Under the pieces are notes generated by a model. That model was not told the origin of the DNA. It searched no databases and saw only the letters and a program-made list of their open reading frames with translations. Position numbers and translations under genes: made by a program. DNA of 64,000 bases from Amphiura filiformis (lineage: Eukaryota > Echinodermata > Ophiuroidea > Amphilepidida > Amphiuridae): contig NC_092642.1 of assembly GCF_039555335.1 (NCBI RefSeq), positions 17,699,208-17,763,207 on the forward strand. The letters run 5' to 3'. Position 1 is the stretch's first letter; every line of letters starts with the position of its first letter. Below, in pieces: positions 10,390 through 19,796 of this stretch.

Positions 10390-10633
10390 ACCAATACTTG
10401 AAATGATCGAGATTGCGTACCGCATTTGGCGCCAGAAATATGAAGAAAATAGTTCCATTCGAAATCAGCATTCTTCCAATTTTATTTCTGGCGCAAAACA
10501 TTGTCATTTGCTTTTCAGAGTTCCGTTTTCCAGTGAGACCTGTCCTTAAGGCCGTAAATTGTTCTGCAGTACATGTATGAAGACAGGATCACTCTGGCAT
10601 TAACATTATGATACACGTTTGCGTACAGAGACA

Positions 10634-11062
10634 CAATTCTCGCTATTCGCAATAAGGGCGCCGCCAGCGGTTTGCGATGTAATCGTGATGTATCATGGGA
10701 AAAGGTTGACACCCAAGTCCGCGCAATACGAATATTACCATGCTATTACATAGGAACACGTGACAATATTTTTTAGTTTGTCAAAATAAAGGTGTTACAC
10801 GCGAATCGATACTCAATAATACTTAATAATGTGATTTGAAATGTGCACAATTAATTTTTTCTCTATCGATTTGCGTGTAATACCGTTATATTGACAAACT
10901 AAAAAATATTGTCACGTGTTCCTATGTAATAGCATGGTAATATTCGTATTGCGCGGACTTGATGTCGACCTTTTCCCATGATACATCACGATTTTCCCAT
11001 GATACATCACGATTACATCGCAAACCGCTGGCGGCGCCCTTTATTGCGAATAGCGAGAATTA
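10634..11062. mobile_element. Long fold-back (hairpin) element
   Basis: Arms of about 180 bases starting ATTCTCGCTATTCGCAATAA are nearly perfect inverted copies around a short AT-rich centre near 10830. The right arm carries an extra 21-base tandem duplication of a TTTTCCCATGATACATCACG unit. It has no coding capacity and sits where relic 1 should continue into TM4. Confidence 0.9.
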
Positions 11063-11427
11063 ACTGTTTATTTTTTAAGATGCACATCAATCAATACGAC
11101 GTAACATCGAGAAGAAAGCCGTGATAAAGGATCCCGATCTCACAAGCTATATCATGATATAGTATGCATGATGTTTACGTCTGTATGTCTTCAGAGTCCA
11201 CCAGAATCCATACTGCATTGAGAACACTATAACTAAAATGTGACTAAAATACAATCTTACTGTCTTCCACGCCGTTTCCAAGCCTTTCATTTCCCCCTAC
11301 CGGGTGCTCCCTCACATTCCGCACAAAACTATATACAAGCAGCAACCTGATGCAGCAATGATGTTACATATAATGATTTTGTTGCAGGCTAAAGTTGCAT
11401 TTGTATTCGCGACCTGTGTCCTAGATA
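11063..11427 (-). other. 3' flank / probable 3' UTR of receptor 1
   Basis: The block matches DNA downstream of other family members (25800-25976, 44345-44500), including the sequence around the CAGAGTCCACCAGAATCCATACTGCATT word and the GCAGGCTAAAGTTG stretch. It is either 3' UTR or simply part of the duplicated unit. Confidence 0.5.
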
Positions 11428-12567
11428 TTATACTGAAGTTGAACTTGATATCATAATATTTTCATTTTTATTCCGCAAAGCAGATCTCTTTTTTCTTTTA
11501 CCAACACATCCAAAAACTTCAGCAAATGCTCTTCTGTATCGTTCGTTGCTTACGTTATACATGAGCGGATTTACTGCTGAATTCAACAGTGTTGTAACGC
11601 GAGCCAACCAGAGGATGAACGTTTTTGTTTCGGCTTCAAACATTCTCTCACCAACCAACCAATATTTTAAACCATCGAGATTGTATAGTTCATTTGGCGT
11701 GAGACAAATGAAGAAAACAGTTCCATTCATAATCAGCATTCTTCCAATTTGATTTCTGGCGCGAAGCATTGCTGTCGTTTGCTTTTCAGAGCCGTGTTCT
11801 CCAGTGATACCCGTCCTAGTACTAAGCGCGTAAATAATTCTGCTGTACATGTATAAAGACAAGACGACTGCAAGAGTAAACTGTGCAAAGTCAATTCCAC
11901 GAAGAGTTAACCAACACCACGAGCAATTTGTGTCCACCTTGCAGACAATGAACTTTGCCGCCATATTATGAAATGTGGTGTTGTTAGACCAATTTATGCA
12001 TATCGTTTCAGTTTCATGAACATGGAGACCCACACAAGCCGAAACCAACGAAATCAGCCAAGCACTTATCGTCATTCGTACAGTCCAGGTTCTGCCTTTG
12101 AGCATTCGATGAGCCAGCGGGTGACATATAGCCAGATATCTTTCAAAGGTGACGAGTGTTATTAAAAACACGGATGTAAAATAACAAAGGTACGTGATAA
12201 GCCAGACTAAAGCACAATCGGCACCAGAGTGAAAGGCCAATAAAGCAAAATCAATTGGAGTATTGAAGTAAGTGCACATGAGTCTAACTTGGGCAATAAT
12301 TAGTAACGTTGCATCGCTAACAGCAAGATTGCATAGGTAGAAGTTGGTAACAGTCCGCATTTCTGGCACGCGATATACAACAAATAATAGCGCAGCACTT
12401 CCGAGAATGCCCAATCCGGACACAATAGGTACGACAACAAAGGTGAAGATCTTCTTATAGATAGTGTAGAAGTACGGAACAGCTTCTTCTTCTGAAAGCG
12501 ATACGTCGCAATCATCATCTGAATAAGTAGAATTCATTTTCTCGAGTCCACCCTTTTGACAAAACAC
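11428..12567 (-). CDS. Class A peptide-receptor-like GPCR, copy 1
   Basis: A 379-residue seven-helix receptor, probably in the plasma membrane and coupled to G proteins; the ligand is unknown. Overall pattern (MRTVTNFYLCNLAVSD in TM2, ERYLAICHP after TM3, NSAVNPLMYN in TM7) resembles TRH/neuromedin-type receptors. Visible are D85 (2.50), C118 and C190 (the TM3-ECL2 disulfide), E142-R143-Y144, W170 (4.50), P291 (6.50) and NPLMY at 333-337, followed by a basic tail. A sequon lies at N12 and another at N196. Odd points: position 1.50 is Ser57 instead of Asn, 6.48 is Leu289 instead of Trp, and TM5 has no Pro. The Met at codon 11 (12537) begins the MNSTxS motif that is the only possible start in copies 3 and 4, so it is the likelier start. 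There are no introns in the coding region. Confidence 0.92.
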   Translation of the reverse strand: MFCQKGGLEKMNSTYSDDDCDVSLSEEEAVPYFYTIYKKIFTFVVVPIVSGLGILGSAALLFVVYRVPEMRTVTNFYLCNLAVSDATLLIIAQVRLMCTYFNTPIDFALLAFHSGADCALVWLITYLCYFTSVFLITLVTFERYLAICHPLAHRMLKGRTWTVRMTISAWLISLVSACVGLHVHETETICINWSNNTTFHNMAAKFIVCKVDTNCSWCWLTLRGIDFAQFTLAVVLSLYMYSRIIYALSTRTGITGEHGSEKQTTAMLRARNQIGRMLIMNGTVFFICLTPNELYNLDGLKYWLVGERMFEAETKTFILWLARVTTLLNSAVNPLMYNVSNERYRRAFAEVFGCVGKRKKRSALRNKNENIMISSSTSV

Positions 12568-13143
12568 TAGTTCTAGCTATACTACCATTATGCCAACTGG
12601 TGCTAAAATTGTTCTTACAATTCGATATTTTATTATTGATGGACAGCGTGTAGTTTCCGATGGAAGTATGTATTGTCAACGCTAACCTATTATACTTTCT
12701 GATCAGCCTGTATGTAATACGCGAGAAACGTTCGGTTTTTGCTACTGCGCGAGTCAATAGAGTACGCCCGCGTAAATTCACAAATCGAGTGTCAGTCGTC
12801 ACGCAATACACAAAGCCCAGTACACGTACTGCTTCCAGCTGTGTGTACGCTATTCTATGGCAATCCACAAGTCCTGCCTATTGCGAGCTGATATTTGTTT
12901 TCAAGTAGCTTTTATTACTTCATTTACGATATCACTGTACTTTTTATTCTGACATGAATGCATTATGCATCACATAAAAGCAATTTTATCTCATCCCTAA
13001 TGTACATTTCGCTTCACAGATGATTCATAAATGCACATAGACAAGCACCTATAATATATGGATTAATAAGCACTAATGTTTCTATTGAGACAAATATCAA
13101 TCAATCGATAATGTTATTAATATTTACCAAAAACTGATACTGC
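12568..13143. other. 5' flank of receptor 1
   Basis: The first 150 bases upstream resemble the 5' flanks of the other receptors (27459-27620, 36346-36430), with shared GCTATACTACCAT and ATTGTTCTTACAATTCGATA words. They are candidates for 5' UTR or promoter. No TATA box or initiator can be assigned with confidence. Beyond 12900 nothing is recognised. Confidence 0.45.
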
Positions 13144-13283
13144 AGTACAATATAAGTACACAAAATATTTCGTGGACAATTTTTGAACCATATGATAAAT
13201 ATACGAATGCGCCTATAATAATTTTTATTTTACTTTCACGTCTTAGCAGTTTGTAAGTCGTTCTACGTATACTGTTAACATAA

Positions 13284-13761
13284 ACATCTCAAACAAAGTA
13301 ACTAACCCCCTTAAAAATGGCCATTATTCAAAAAGGGACTATTGTATTACAAATCTGTAAAATGCGTTGGAAGCAGAATTCATTTCTGCGAATTTTGACA
13401 TCTTATTTGATACGATAGCCCAGAAAACAATAAAACACCGGTCAATTTAATGTAGTGAGGTCCAGATTTGAAAGTTGCACTTACATATAAATTTTTACAA
13501 TACAAAAACACTCAGATATCATTACACAGATTTCCTTCCATTACACTGAATATAAAATCAATGCAACTTTCAAATCTTGGGTTACATTGATATAAATGTA
13601 CGCTGCGACGTCATTTAGTCAATTGCTGCAAATGAGGTGTGAAAATGTGCAGAAATAAAATTCTGCTTCCAACGCATTTTACTGATTTGTAATACAATCA
13701 CCCAGTTTTGAATAATGGTCAATATTTAAGGGGGGTTAGTTACTTTTTTTGAGATGTTTAG
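13284..13761. mobile_element. MITE, unit 1 copy
   Basis: Terminal inverted repeats of about 100 bases begin TAAACATCTCAAA and run through ATGGCCATTATTCAAAAA and GCGTTGGAAGCAGAATT. The centre has no coding potential. The duplicated copy is at 17320-17798. Confidence 0.8.
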
Positions 13762-13764
13762 TTC

Positions 13765-14050
13765 GTTTTGTGCAATTCCAAGAAAAATAAGTAGATTTTA
13801 GTAACGTTTCACCACTACACTAGTAGCTTCATTAGCCTGATGAAATCACTAGTGTAGTGATGAAATTGCATAAAGAGAACAATGTTAACAGTTGAATCTA
13901 ACATTACAAATGAAATTGTTGAAAGATAAATGCACATAAATTGTATATTTTAAGCCAGTGTGTACATAAAGTGTAAGGACTTGTGCAAGGGTATTGTTTT
14001 GGAGTTAAGTTTTTGCCAAATAAAGATGTTATCATCTCTCTGTGTGTCAG
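13765..14050. repeat. Interspersed repeat with internal hairpin
   Basis: Contains an imperfect palindrome built on CACTACACTAGTAG and its complement CACTAGTGTAGTG near 13812-13862. Copies occur at 17806-18090 (duplication) and 41797-42090, the last one interrupting a receptor relic, which shows that it is a dispersed repeat. The 3' side abuts the LINE fragment. Confidence 0.7.
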
Positions 14051-14873
14051 GTGACGCTGTGTAGCGCTGCTGTGGTCTTCACAAGAGTGTACGCCAGCTC
14101 ACTCGATCTAATGGAAAGTGCGTTGCACCTTACAGTCCTTGGCTAGAAACCAGCTTAATGTCATAGGTCATCTTCGGCCTTCTATAGCCCCTTAAAAATG
14201 TGTCTTTCTACACCTCCATCTCTCCTGACAATTATGGCCAAAGTACGTCAGCCTTCTCACCATTATGCCGTTTTTGATGATTAGACTTGTACTAATCTTG
14301 TAGGAATGTGTTCTCTTGTCTTTTCATGTCACTTAAAGAAGCCTCCTGTAACACCACACCTCAAAAGCATCAACTCTTATCCTGCCATTCTTGGTCATAG
14401 CCCAAGACTCGCATCCGTTAGTAGCAATGGAAAGCACAGTTGCACGAAGTAGGCGTATGAGGTCAATGAATAGGCCCCGGCTTTTCCATATGCTTGACCT
14501 GCATTGCACAGTTGTCCTTGCAATACACAGTCTTCTCTTAATTTCAGTTGTGCTGTCACCGATGATGTTAATCATTGAGCCCAGGTATTCAGATTGCTTC
14601 AACTCCTCAATCTGCTGTCCATCTATCACAAACTTACCACTTTTCCGCTCTCTGTCTACAGCCATTATTTATGTCTTCTTTGTGTTCATTAGAAGGCTTG
14701 TTTCTTCACTGGCCTCTTTGAGGCGCTTCAAAAGATCAATCATCTCTACTCTGCTGCTACAAATAAGAGTGGTATCATCGGCGTATCTCAGGTTAGTAAT
14801 CTTTGTACCGCCAAACTTCATTACACCAAAGCCCTCCAAAGCTGTTCTCATGACTAGAGTAGACGTCAAATAG
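14050..14873 (-). pseudogene. Non-LTR retrotransposon 3' end, unit 1 copy
   Basis: Minus-strand frames at 14869-14669 and 14665-14333 encode the end of a LINE reverse transcriptase: NLRYADDTTLICSS (catalytic YADD), a KTKK segment, then the thumb and post-RT region with YLGSMIN and CESWAMTK motifs and an FEVWCYRRLL end. The two frames are separated by a stop near 14667. The 5' two-thirds (endonuclease and fingers) are absent, as expected for 5'-truncated insertion. The 14050-14332 stretch is the decayed C-terminus and 3' UTR. The open plus-strand frame here is its antisense. Confidence 0.85.
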
Positions 14874-14916
14874 GTTTGGTTTTATGACTTTTATTAATTT
14901 GTTAAAATTTAATATA

Positions 14917-15598
14917 AACCCAGCAAACACAAAACGTTTTCGACATCATTCGCAAAAGGTTATAAAAGGTTGTCAGAAAACGTTTAAATATCGGGTTATA
15001 TAAAGGGTACATTAATGGTATAAAACGTTTTCATAACATTAAATAATATTTGTTGCACAGCAAACGCACAGCAAACGCAAATGTTTTACAGAAAACATTT
15101 AAATGTCGGGGTATAAAAACGTTTTAATAACATTCCAAAAACATTTTTGAAAACGTGGTACAAATCTATCTAAACAGAATGTTATTTTGGGGTTGAAAAA
15201 ATATTTTGCAAAAAATGTTTGCCCAAAATATTTACAATAACGTTTTTAAAATGTTTTCACGACCTTTATATAACCCGACATTTAAATGTTATTAAAACGT
15301 TTTGTTAAAAAAACATTTTAAGAACATTTCTGTGTTTGCTGGATACAAATATTTTAACATAATGTTATTTAAGTGTTGACAAAATATTTGGCCAAAATGT
15401 TTGCAAAAATAGTTTACAATAACCTTTTTTGAAAACATTTAAAAATAGTGTTGTAGTGTTTTTTCATACAATACTTTTTAGAACGATTTCATGACCTTTA
15501 TATAACCCGACATGTTAATGTTATTAAAACGTTTTTACCTGAACCAAAACCCAAAATATAACTTATTTAAAACGTTTTAAAAACGTGTTTGCTGGGAA
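14917..15598. mobile_element. AAACGTTTT-rich repeat with CCAGCAAACAC ends
   Basis: The block starts CCCAGCAAACAC and ends GTGTTTGCTGGG, its complement. Inside, AAACGTTTT, GTCGGGTTATATAAA and AACATTT words recur many times in both orientations. It has no coding potential. The duplicate is at 18956-19645 and an inverted relative at 34728-35153. No target duplication is evident at these ends. Confidence 0.8.
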
Positions 15599-15749
15599 GG
15601 CATTAAACCAATGTATGTTTCTTTCCGGTCCCTGCTGCAGGGGGATGACACTCTTATTCACATTTTCATTTTACAACGCAAACCTATATCGAATCCCGGT
15701 GGTTTGCGAATAATAAAATGTCCGCATCCCAGATCAATTAAACCCTGGT

Positions 15750-17178
15750 GGGTCAGTCCATATGAAATCAAGGAGGCCCCCACCTGACCCCCTCAGATTT
15801 GCTTGATATTTAAGTCATATGTTGTACCTGTAAAAATATTAAAAACCTGCAAATTTGAGGTCTGTAGCTCTTACGGATTTTCTGTGGCAGCCATTTAAAG
15901 TTGGAGTAGGGGGCTCTAAATTTGGACTCAAAAGTTACCCTTTAAATAAATTTAATCTTTGGGAGTCTGTGCCTTCTTTACAAAGAGAGGGAGAGGTCTG
16001 AAACCTTGTATACACGCTAACTGCATGCCCAATTTGTCAAAAAGTAAAAAAAAAAATTAAAAAAATTATTGCGCTTTGTGTCACGGGGTCATTAAATATG
16101 CAAGAAAAAATGTAATGTTTTATAAACTGACAAGTTTAGCCCCCCTAAATTCACAACTGATGCAATGCATTGTATTTATCTTATATATATAGCATCAGTG
16201 ATAACGGGGTCATTAAATATGCAAGAAAAAATGTAATGTTTTGTAAATTGGCAAGTTTAGCCCCCTTAAATTCACATTTGTTGTCAAATTAGTTATTTTT
16301 TGTTGTCACTGATGCTAAATATAGGATAAATGCAATGCATATCCAAAAAATTGAGCTCACAATTCATTTACATTTCGAACAGCGCCCTCACGAAGATGAA
16401 ATTTATTGCAAATTCAACATTTTCAGGGGGCACAAAGTCGATGTGGTCCACCTTCAAAATTTATAAAACATCACTTTTATATGACTACTAGTCTTAAATT
16501 ACAACTTGGTAAGTCCCAGTAATTTTATAGAGTTGACTTCATATAAAACGAAATGACCAAAGTTGACCATTTTCTTATGATTGTATGTACTGCAAATGTG
16601 CCGAATTCGGAAGGTTTAAAAGTCAAAATGGCCATGCAATATTGAAAATAAATGACTTCTCGTTTTATATGCGTCAACCTAGACAATTAATGGCCCTATT
16701 TGAAATTTAAGACTTTAGTCATATAAAAATGATGTTTTATAAATTTTGAAGGTGGACCACATCGACTTTGGGCCCCCTGAAAATGTAGAATTTGCAATAA
16801 ATTTCATCTTCGTGAGGGCGCTGTTCGAAATGTAAATGAATTGTGAGCTCAATTTTTGGATATGTATTTGTATTTATCCCATATTTAGTATCAGTGACAA
16901 CAAAAAAATAATTAATTTGACAAAAATGTGAATTTAGGGGGCTAAACTTGCCAATTTACAAAACATTACATTTTTTTCTTGCATATTTAATGACCCCGTG
17001 ACACAACCCGCAATTAAAGATTTTTTTTATTTTTTATTTTTTTACAAATTGGGCATGCATTTAGTGTGTATACAAGGTTTCAGACCTCTCTCTCTTTTTG
17101 TAAAGAAGTCACAGACTCCCAAAGATGAAATTTATTTAAAGGGCAACTTTTGAGTCCAATTTTAGACCACCCTACTCC
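15750..17178. mobile_element. Giant fold-back element, truncated by the duplication junction
   Basis: The left and right arms are inverted copies centred near 16600, for example GTCGATGTGGTCCACC at about 16437 against its complement at about 16750. The right arm stops at CCTACTCC, about 150 bases short of the matching left end, exactly at the tandem-duplication junction. The full version is at 19797-22074. Confidence 0.85.
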
Positions 17179-17319
17179 TAGTACAATATAAGTACACAAA
17201 ATATTTCGTGGACAATTTTTGAACCATATGATAAATATACGAATGCGCCTATAATAATTTTTATTTTACTTTCACGTCTTAGCAGTTTGTAAGTCGTTCT
17301 ACGTATACTGTTAACATAA

Positions 17320-17798
17320 ACATCTCAAACAAAGTAACTAACCCCCCTTAGGTAATGGCCATTATTCAAAAAGGGACTATTGTATTACAAATCTGTAAAA
17401 TGCGTTGGAAGCAGAATTCATTTCTGCGAATTTTGACATCTTATTTGATACGATAGCCCAGAAAACAATAAAACACCGGTCAATTTAATGTAGTGAGGTC
17501 CAGATTTGAAAGTTGCACTTACATATAAATTTTTACAATACAAAAACACTCAGATATCATTACACAGATTTCCTTCCATTACACTGAATATAAAATCAAT
17601 GCAACTTTCAAATCTTGGGTTACATTGATATAAATGTACGCTGCGACGTCATTTAGTCAATTGCTGCAAATGAGGTGTGAAAATGTGCAGAAATAAAATT
17701 CTGCTTCCAACGCATTTTACTGATTTGTAATACAATCACCCAGTTTTGAATAATGGTCAATATTTAAGGGGGGTTAGTTACTTTTTTTGAGATGTTTA
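17320..17798. mobile_element. MITE, unit 2 copy
   Basis: Same element as 13284-13761, with the same TAAACATCTCAAA termini. The interspersed hairpin repeat follows at 17806-18090. Confidence 0.8.
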
Positions 17799-18089
17799 GT
17801 TCGTTTTGTGCAATTCCAAGAAAAATAAGTAGATTTTAGTAACGTTTCACCACTACACTAGTAGCTTCATTAGCCTGATGAAATCACTAGTGTAGTGATG
17901 AAATTGCATAAAGAGAACAATGTTAACAGTTGAATCTAACATTACAAATGAAATTGTTGAAAGATAAATGCACATAAATTGTATATTTTAAGCCAGTGTG
18001 TACATAAAGTGTAAGGACTTGTGCAAGGGTATTGTTTTGGAGTTAAGTTTTTTGCCAAATAAAGATGTTATCATCTCTCTGTGTGTCAG

Positions 18090-18912
18090 GTGACGCTGTG
18101 TAGCGCTGCTGTGGTCTTCACAAGAGTGTACGCCAGCTCACTCGATCTAATGGAAAGTGCGTTGCACCTTACAGTCCTTGGCTAGAAACCAGCTTAATGT
18201 CATAGGTCATCTTCGGCCTTCTATAGCCCCTTAAAAATGTGTCTTTCTACACCTCCATCTCTCCTGACAATTATGGCCAAAGTACGTCAGCCTTCTCACC
18301 ATTATGCCGTTTTTGATGATTAGACTTGTACTAATCTTGTAGGAATGTGTTCTCTTGTCTTTTCATGTCACTTAAAGAAGCCTCCTGTAACACCACACCT
18401 CAAAAGCATCAACTCTTATCCTGCCATTCTTGGTCATAGCCCAAGACTCGCATCCGTTAGTAGCAATGGAAAGCACAGTTGCACGAAGTAGGCGTATGAG
18501 GTCAATGAATAGGCCCCGGCTTTTCCATATGCTTGACCTGCATTGCACAGTTGTCCTTGCAATACACAGTCTTCTCTTAATTTCAGTTGTGCTGTCACCG
18601 ATGATGTTAATCATTGAGCCCAGGTATTCAGATTGCTTCAACTCCTCAATCTGCTGTCCATCTATCACAAACTTACCACTTTTCCGCTCTCTGTCTACAG
18701 CCATTATTTATGTCTTCTTTGTGTTCATTAGAAGGCTTGTTTCTTCACTGGCCTCTTTGAGGCGCTTCAAAAGATCAATCATCTCTACTCTGCTGCTACA
18801 AATAAGAGTGGTATCATCGGCGTATCTCAGGTTAGTAATCTTTGTACCGCCAAACTTCATTACACCAAAGCCCTCCAAAGCTGTTCTCATGACTAGAGTA
18901 GACGTCAAATAG
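18090..18912 (-). pseudogene. Non-LTR retrotransposon 3' end, unit 2 copy
   Basis: The translated pieces (18908-18708 and 18704-18372) are identical in amino acids to those at 14869-14333, including YADD and the stop that separates them. The shared disabling stop shows that the copy arose by duplication of an already dead insertion, not by a second retrotransposition. Confidence 0.85.
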
Positions 18913-18955
18913 GTTTGGTTTTATGACTTTTATTAATTTGTTAAAATTTAATATA

Positions 18956-19645
18956 AACCCAGCAAACACAAAACGTTTTCGACATCATTCGCAAAAGGTT
19001 ATAAAAGGTTGTCAGAAAACGTTTAAATATCGGGTTATATAAAGGGTACATTAATGGTATAAAACGTTTTCATAACATTAAATAATATTTGTTGCACAGC
19101 AAACGCACAGCAAACGCAAATGTTTTACAGAAAACATTTAAATGTCGGGGTATAAAAAACGTTTTAATAACATTCCAAAAACATTTTTGAAAACGTGGTA
19201 CAAATCATTCTAAACAGAATGTTATTTTGGGGTTGAAAAAATATTTTGCAAAAAATGTTTGCCCAAAATATTTACAATAACGTTTTTAAAATGTTTTCAC
19301 GACCTTTATATAACCCGACATTTAAATGTTATTAAAACGTTTTGTAAAAAAAACATTTTAAGAACATTTCTGTGTTTGCTGGATACAAATATTTTAACAT
19401 AATGTTATTTAAGAGTTGACAAAATATTTGGCCAAAAATGTTTGCAAAAATAGTTTACAATGACATTTCGAAAACATTTTAAAAATATTGTTGTAGTGTG
19501 TTTTTATATAAAACGTTTTAGAACGATTTCATGACCTTTATATAACCCGACATGTTAATGTTATTAAAACGTTTTTACCTGAACCAAAACCCAAAATATA
19601 ACTTATTTAAAACGTTTTAAAAACGTTTTTGTGTTTGCTGGGAAG
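18956..19645. mobile_element. AAACGTTTT-rich repeat, unit 2 copy
   Basis: Same element as 14917-15598. This copy keeps a few more bases at its right end (TTTTTGTGTTTGCTGGG), which makes the terminal inverted repeat clearer. Confidence 0.8.
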
Positions 19646-19796
19646 GCATTAAACCAATGTATGTTTCTTTCCGGTCCCTGCTGCAGGGGGATGACACTCT
19701 TATTCACATTTTCATTTTACAACGCAAACCTATATCGAATCCCGGTGGTTTGCGAATAATAAAATGTCCGCATCCCAGATCAATTAAACCCTGGTG

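Larger units (their letters stand above)
8965..10600 (-). pseudogene. GPCR relic 1, split by two insertions
   Basis: Three pieces of the receptor remain in order on the minus strand: the tail to TM7 (about 8965-9111), the TM7/ECL3 piece (about 9620-9697), and TM6 to TM5 (10390-10600, including the RNKIGRMLISNGTIFF block). They are separated by about 500 bases of unidentified DNA (9112-9620) and by a MULE-like element (9698-10389). TM1 to TM4 are missing; a fold-back at 10634 lies where they should be. In life the gene would have been a class A receptor like the one at 11428-12567. Several stops and frame changes make it clearly dead. Confidence 0.85.
13144..17178. repeat. Tandem segmental duplication, unit 1
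   Basis: This 4.0 kb block is repeated immediately downstream at 17180-21920 with only scattered single-base differences over at least 3 kb. The junction is sharp: after CCTACTCC at 17178 the sequence restarts with AGTACAATATAAGTACAC, as at 13144. Contents in order: MITE, short interspersed repeat, LINE 3' end, AAACGTTTT repeat, and a truncated giant fold-back. Confidence 0.9.

Noticed and set aside
14391-14873. 160-codon plus-strand frame, repeated at 18430-18912
   Set aside because: Antisense of the LINE reverse transcriptase. The two copies are identical because of the segmental duplication, not selection on this frame.
14917-15598. LTR pair suggested by the matching ends at 14917 and 15598
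   Set aside because: The ends are inverted, not direct, and there is no coding or primer site between them.
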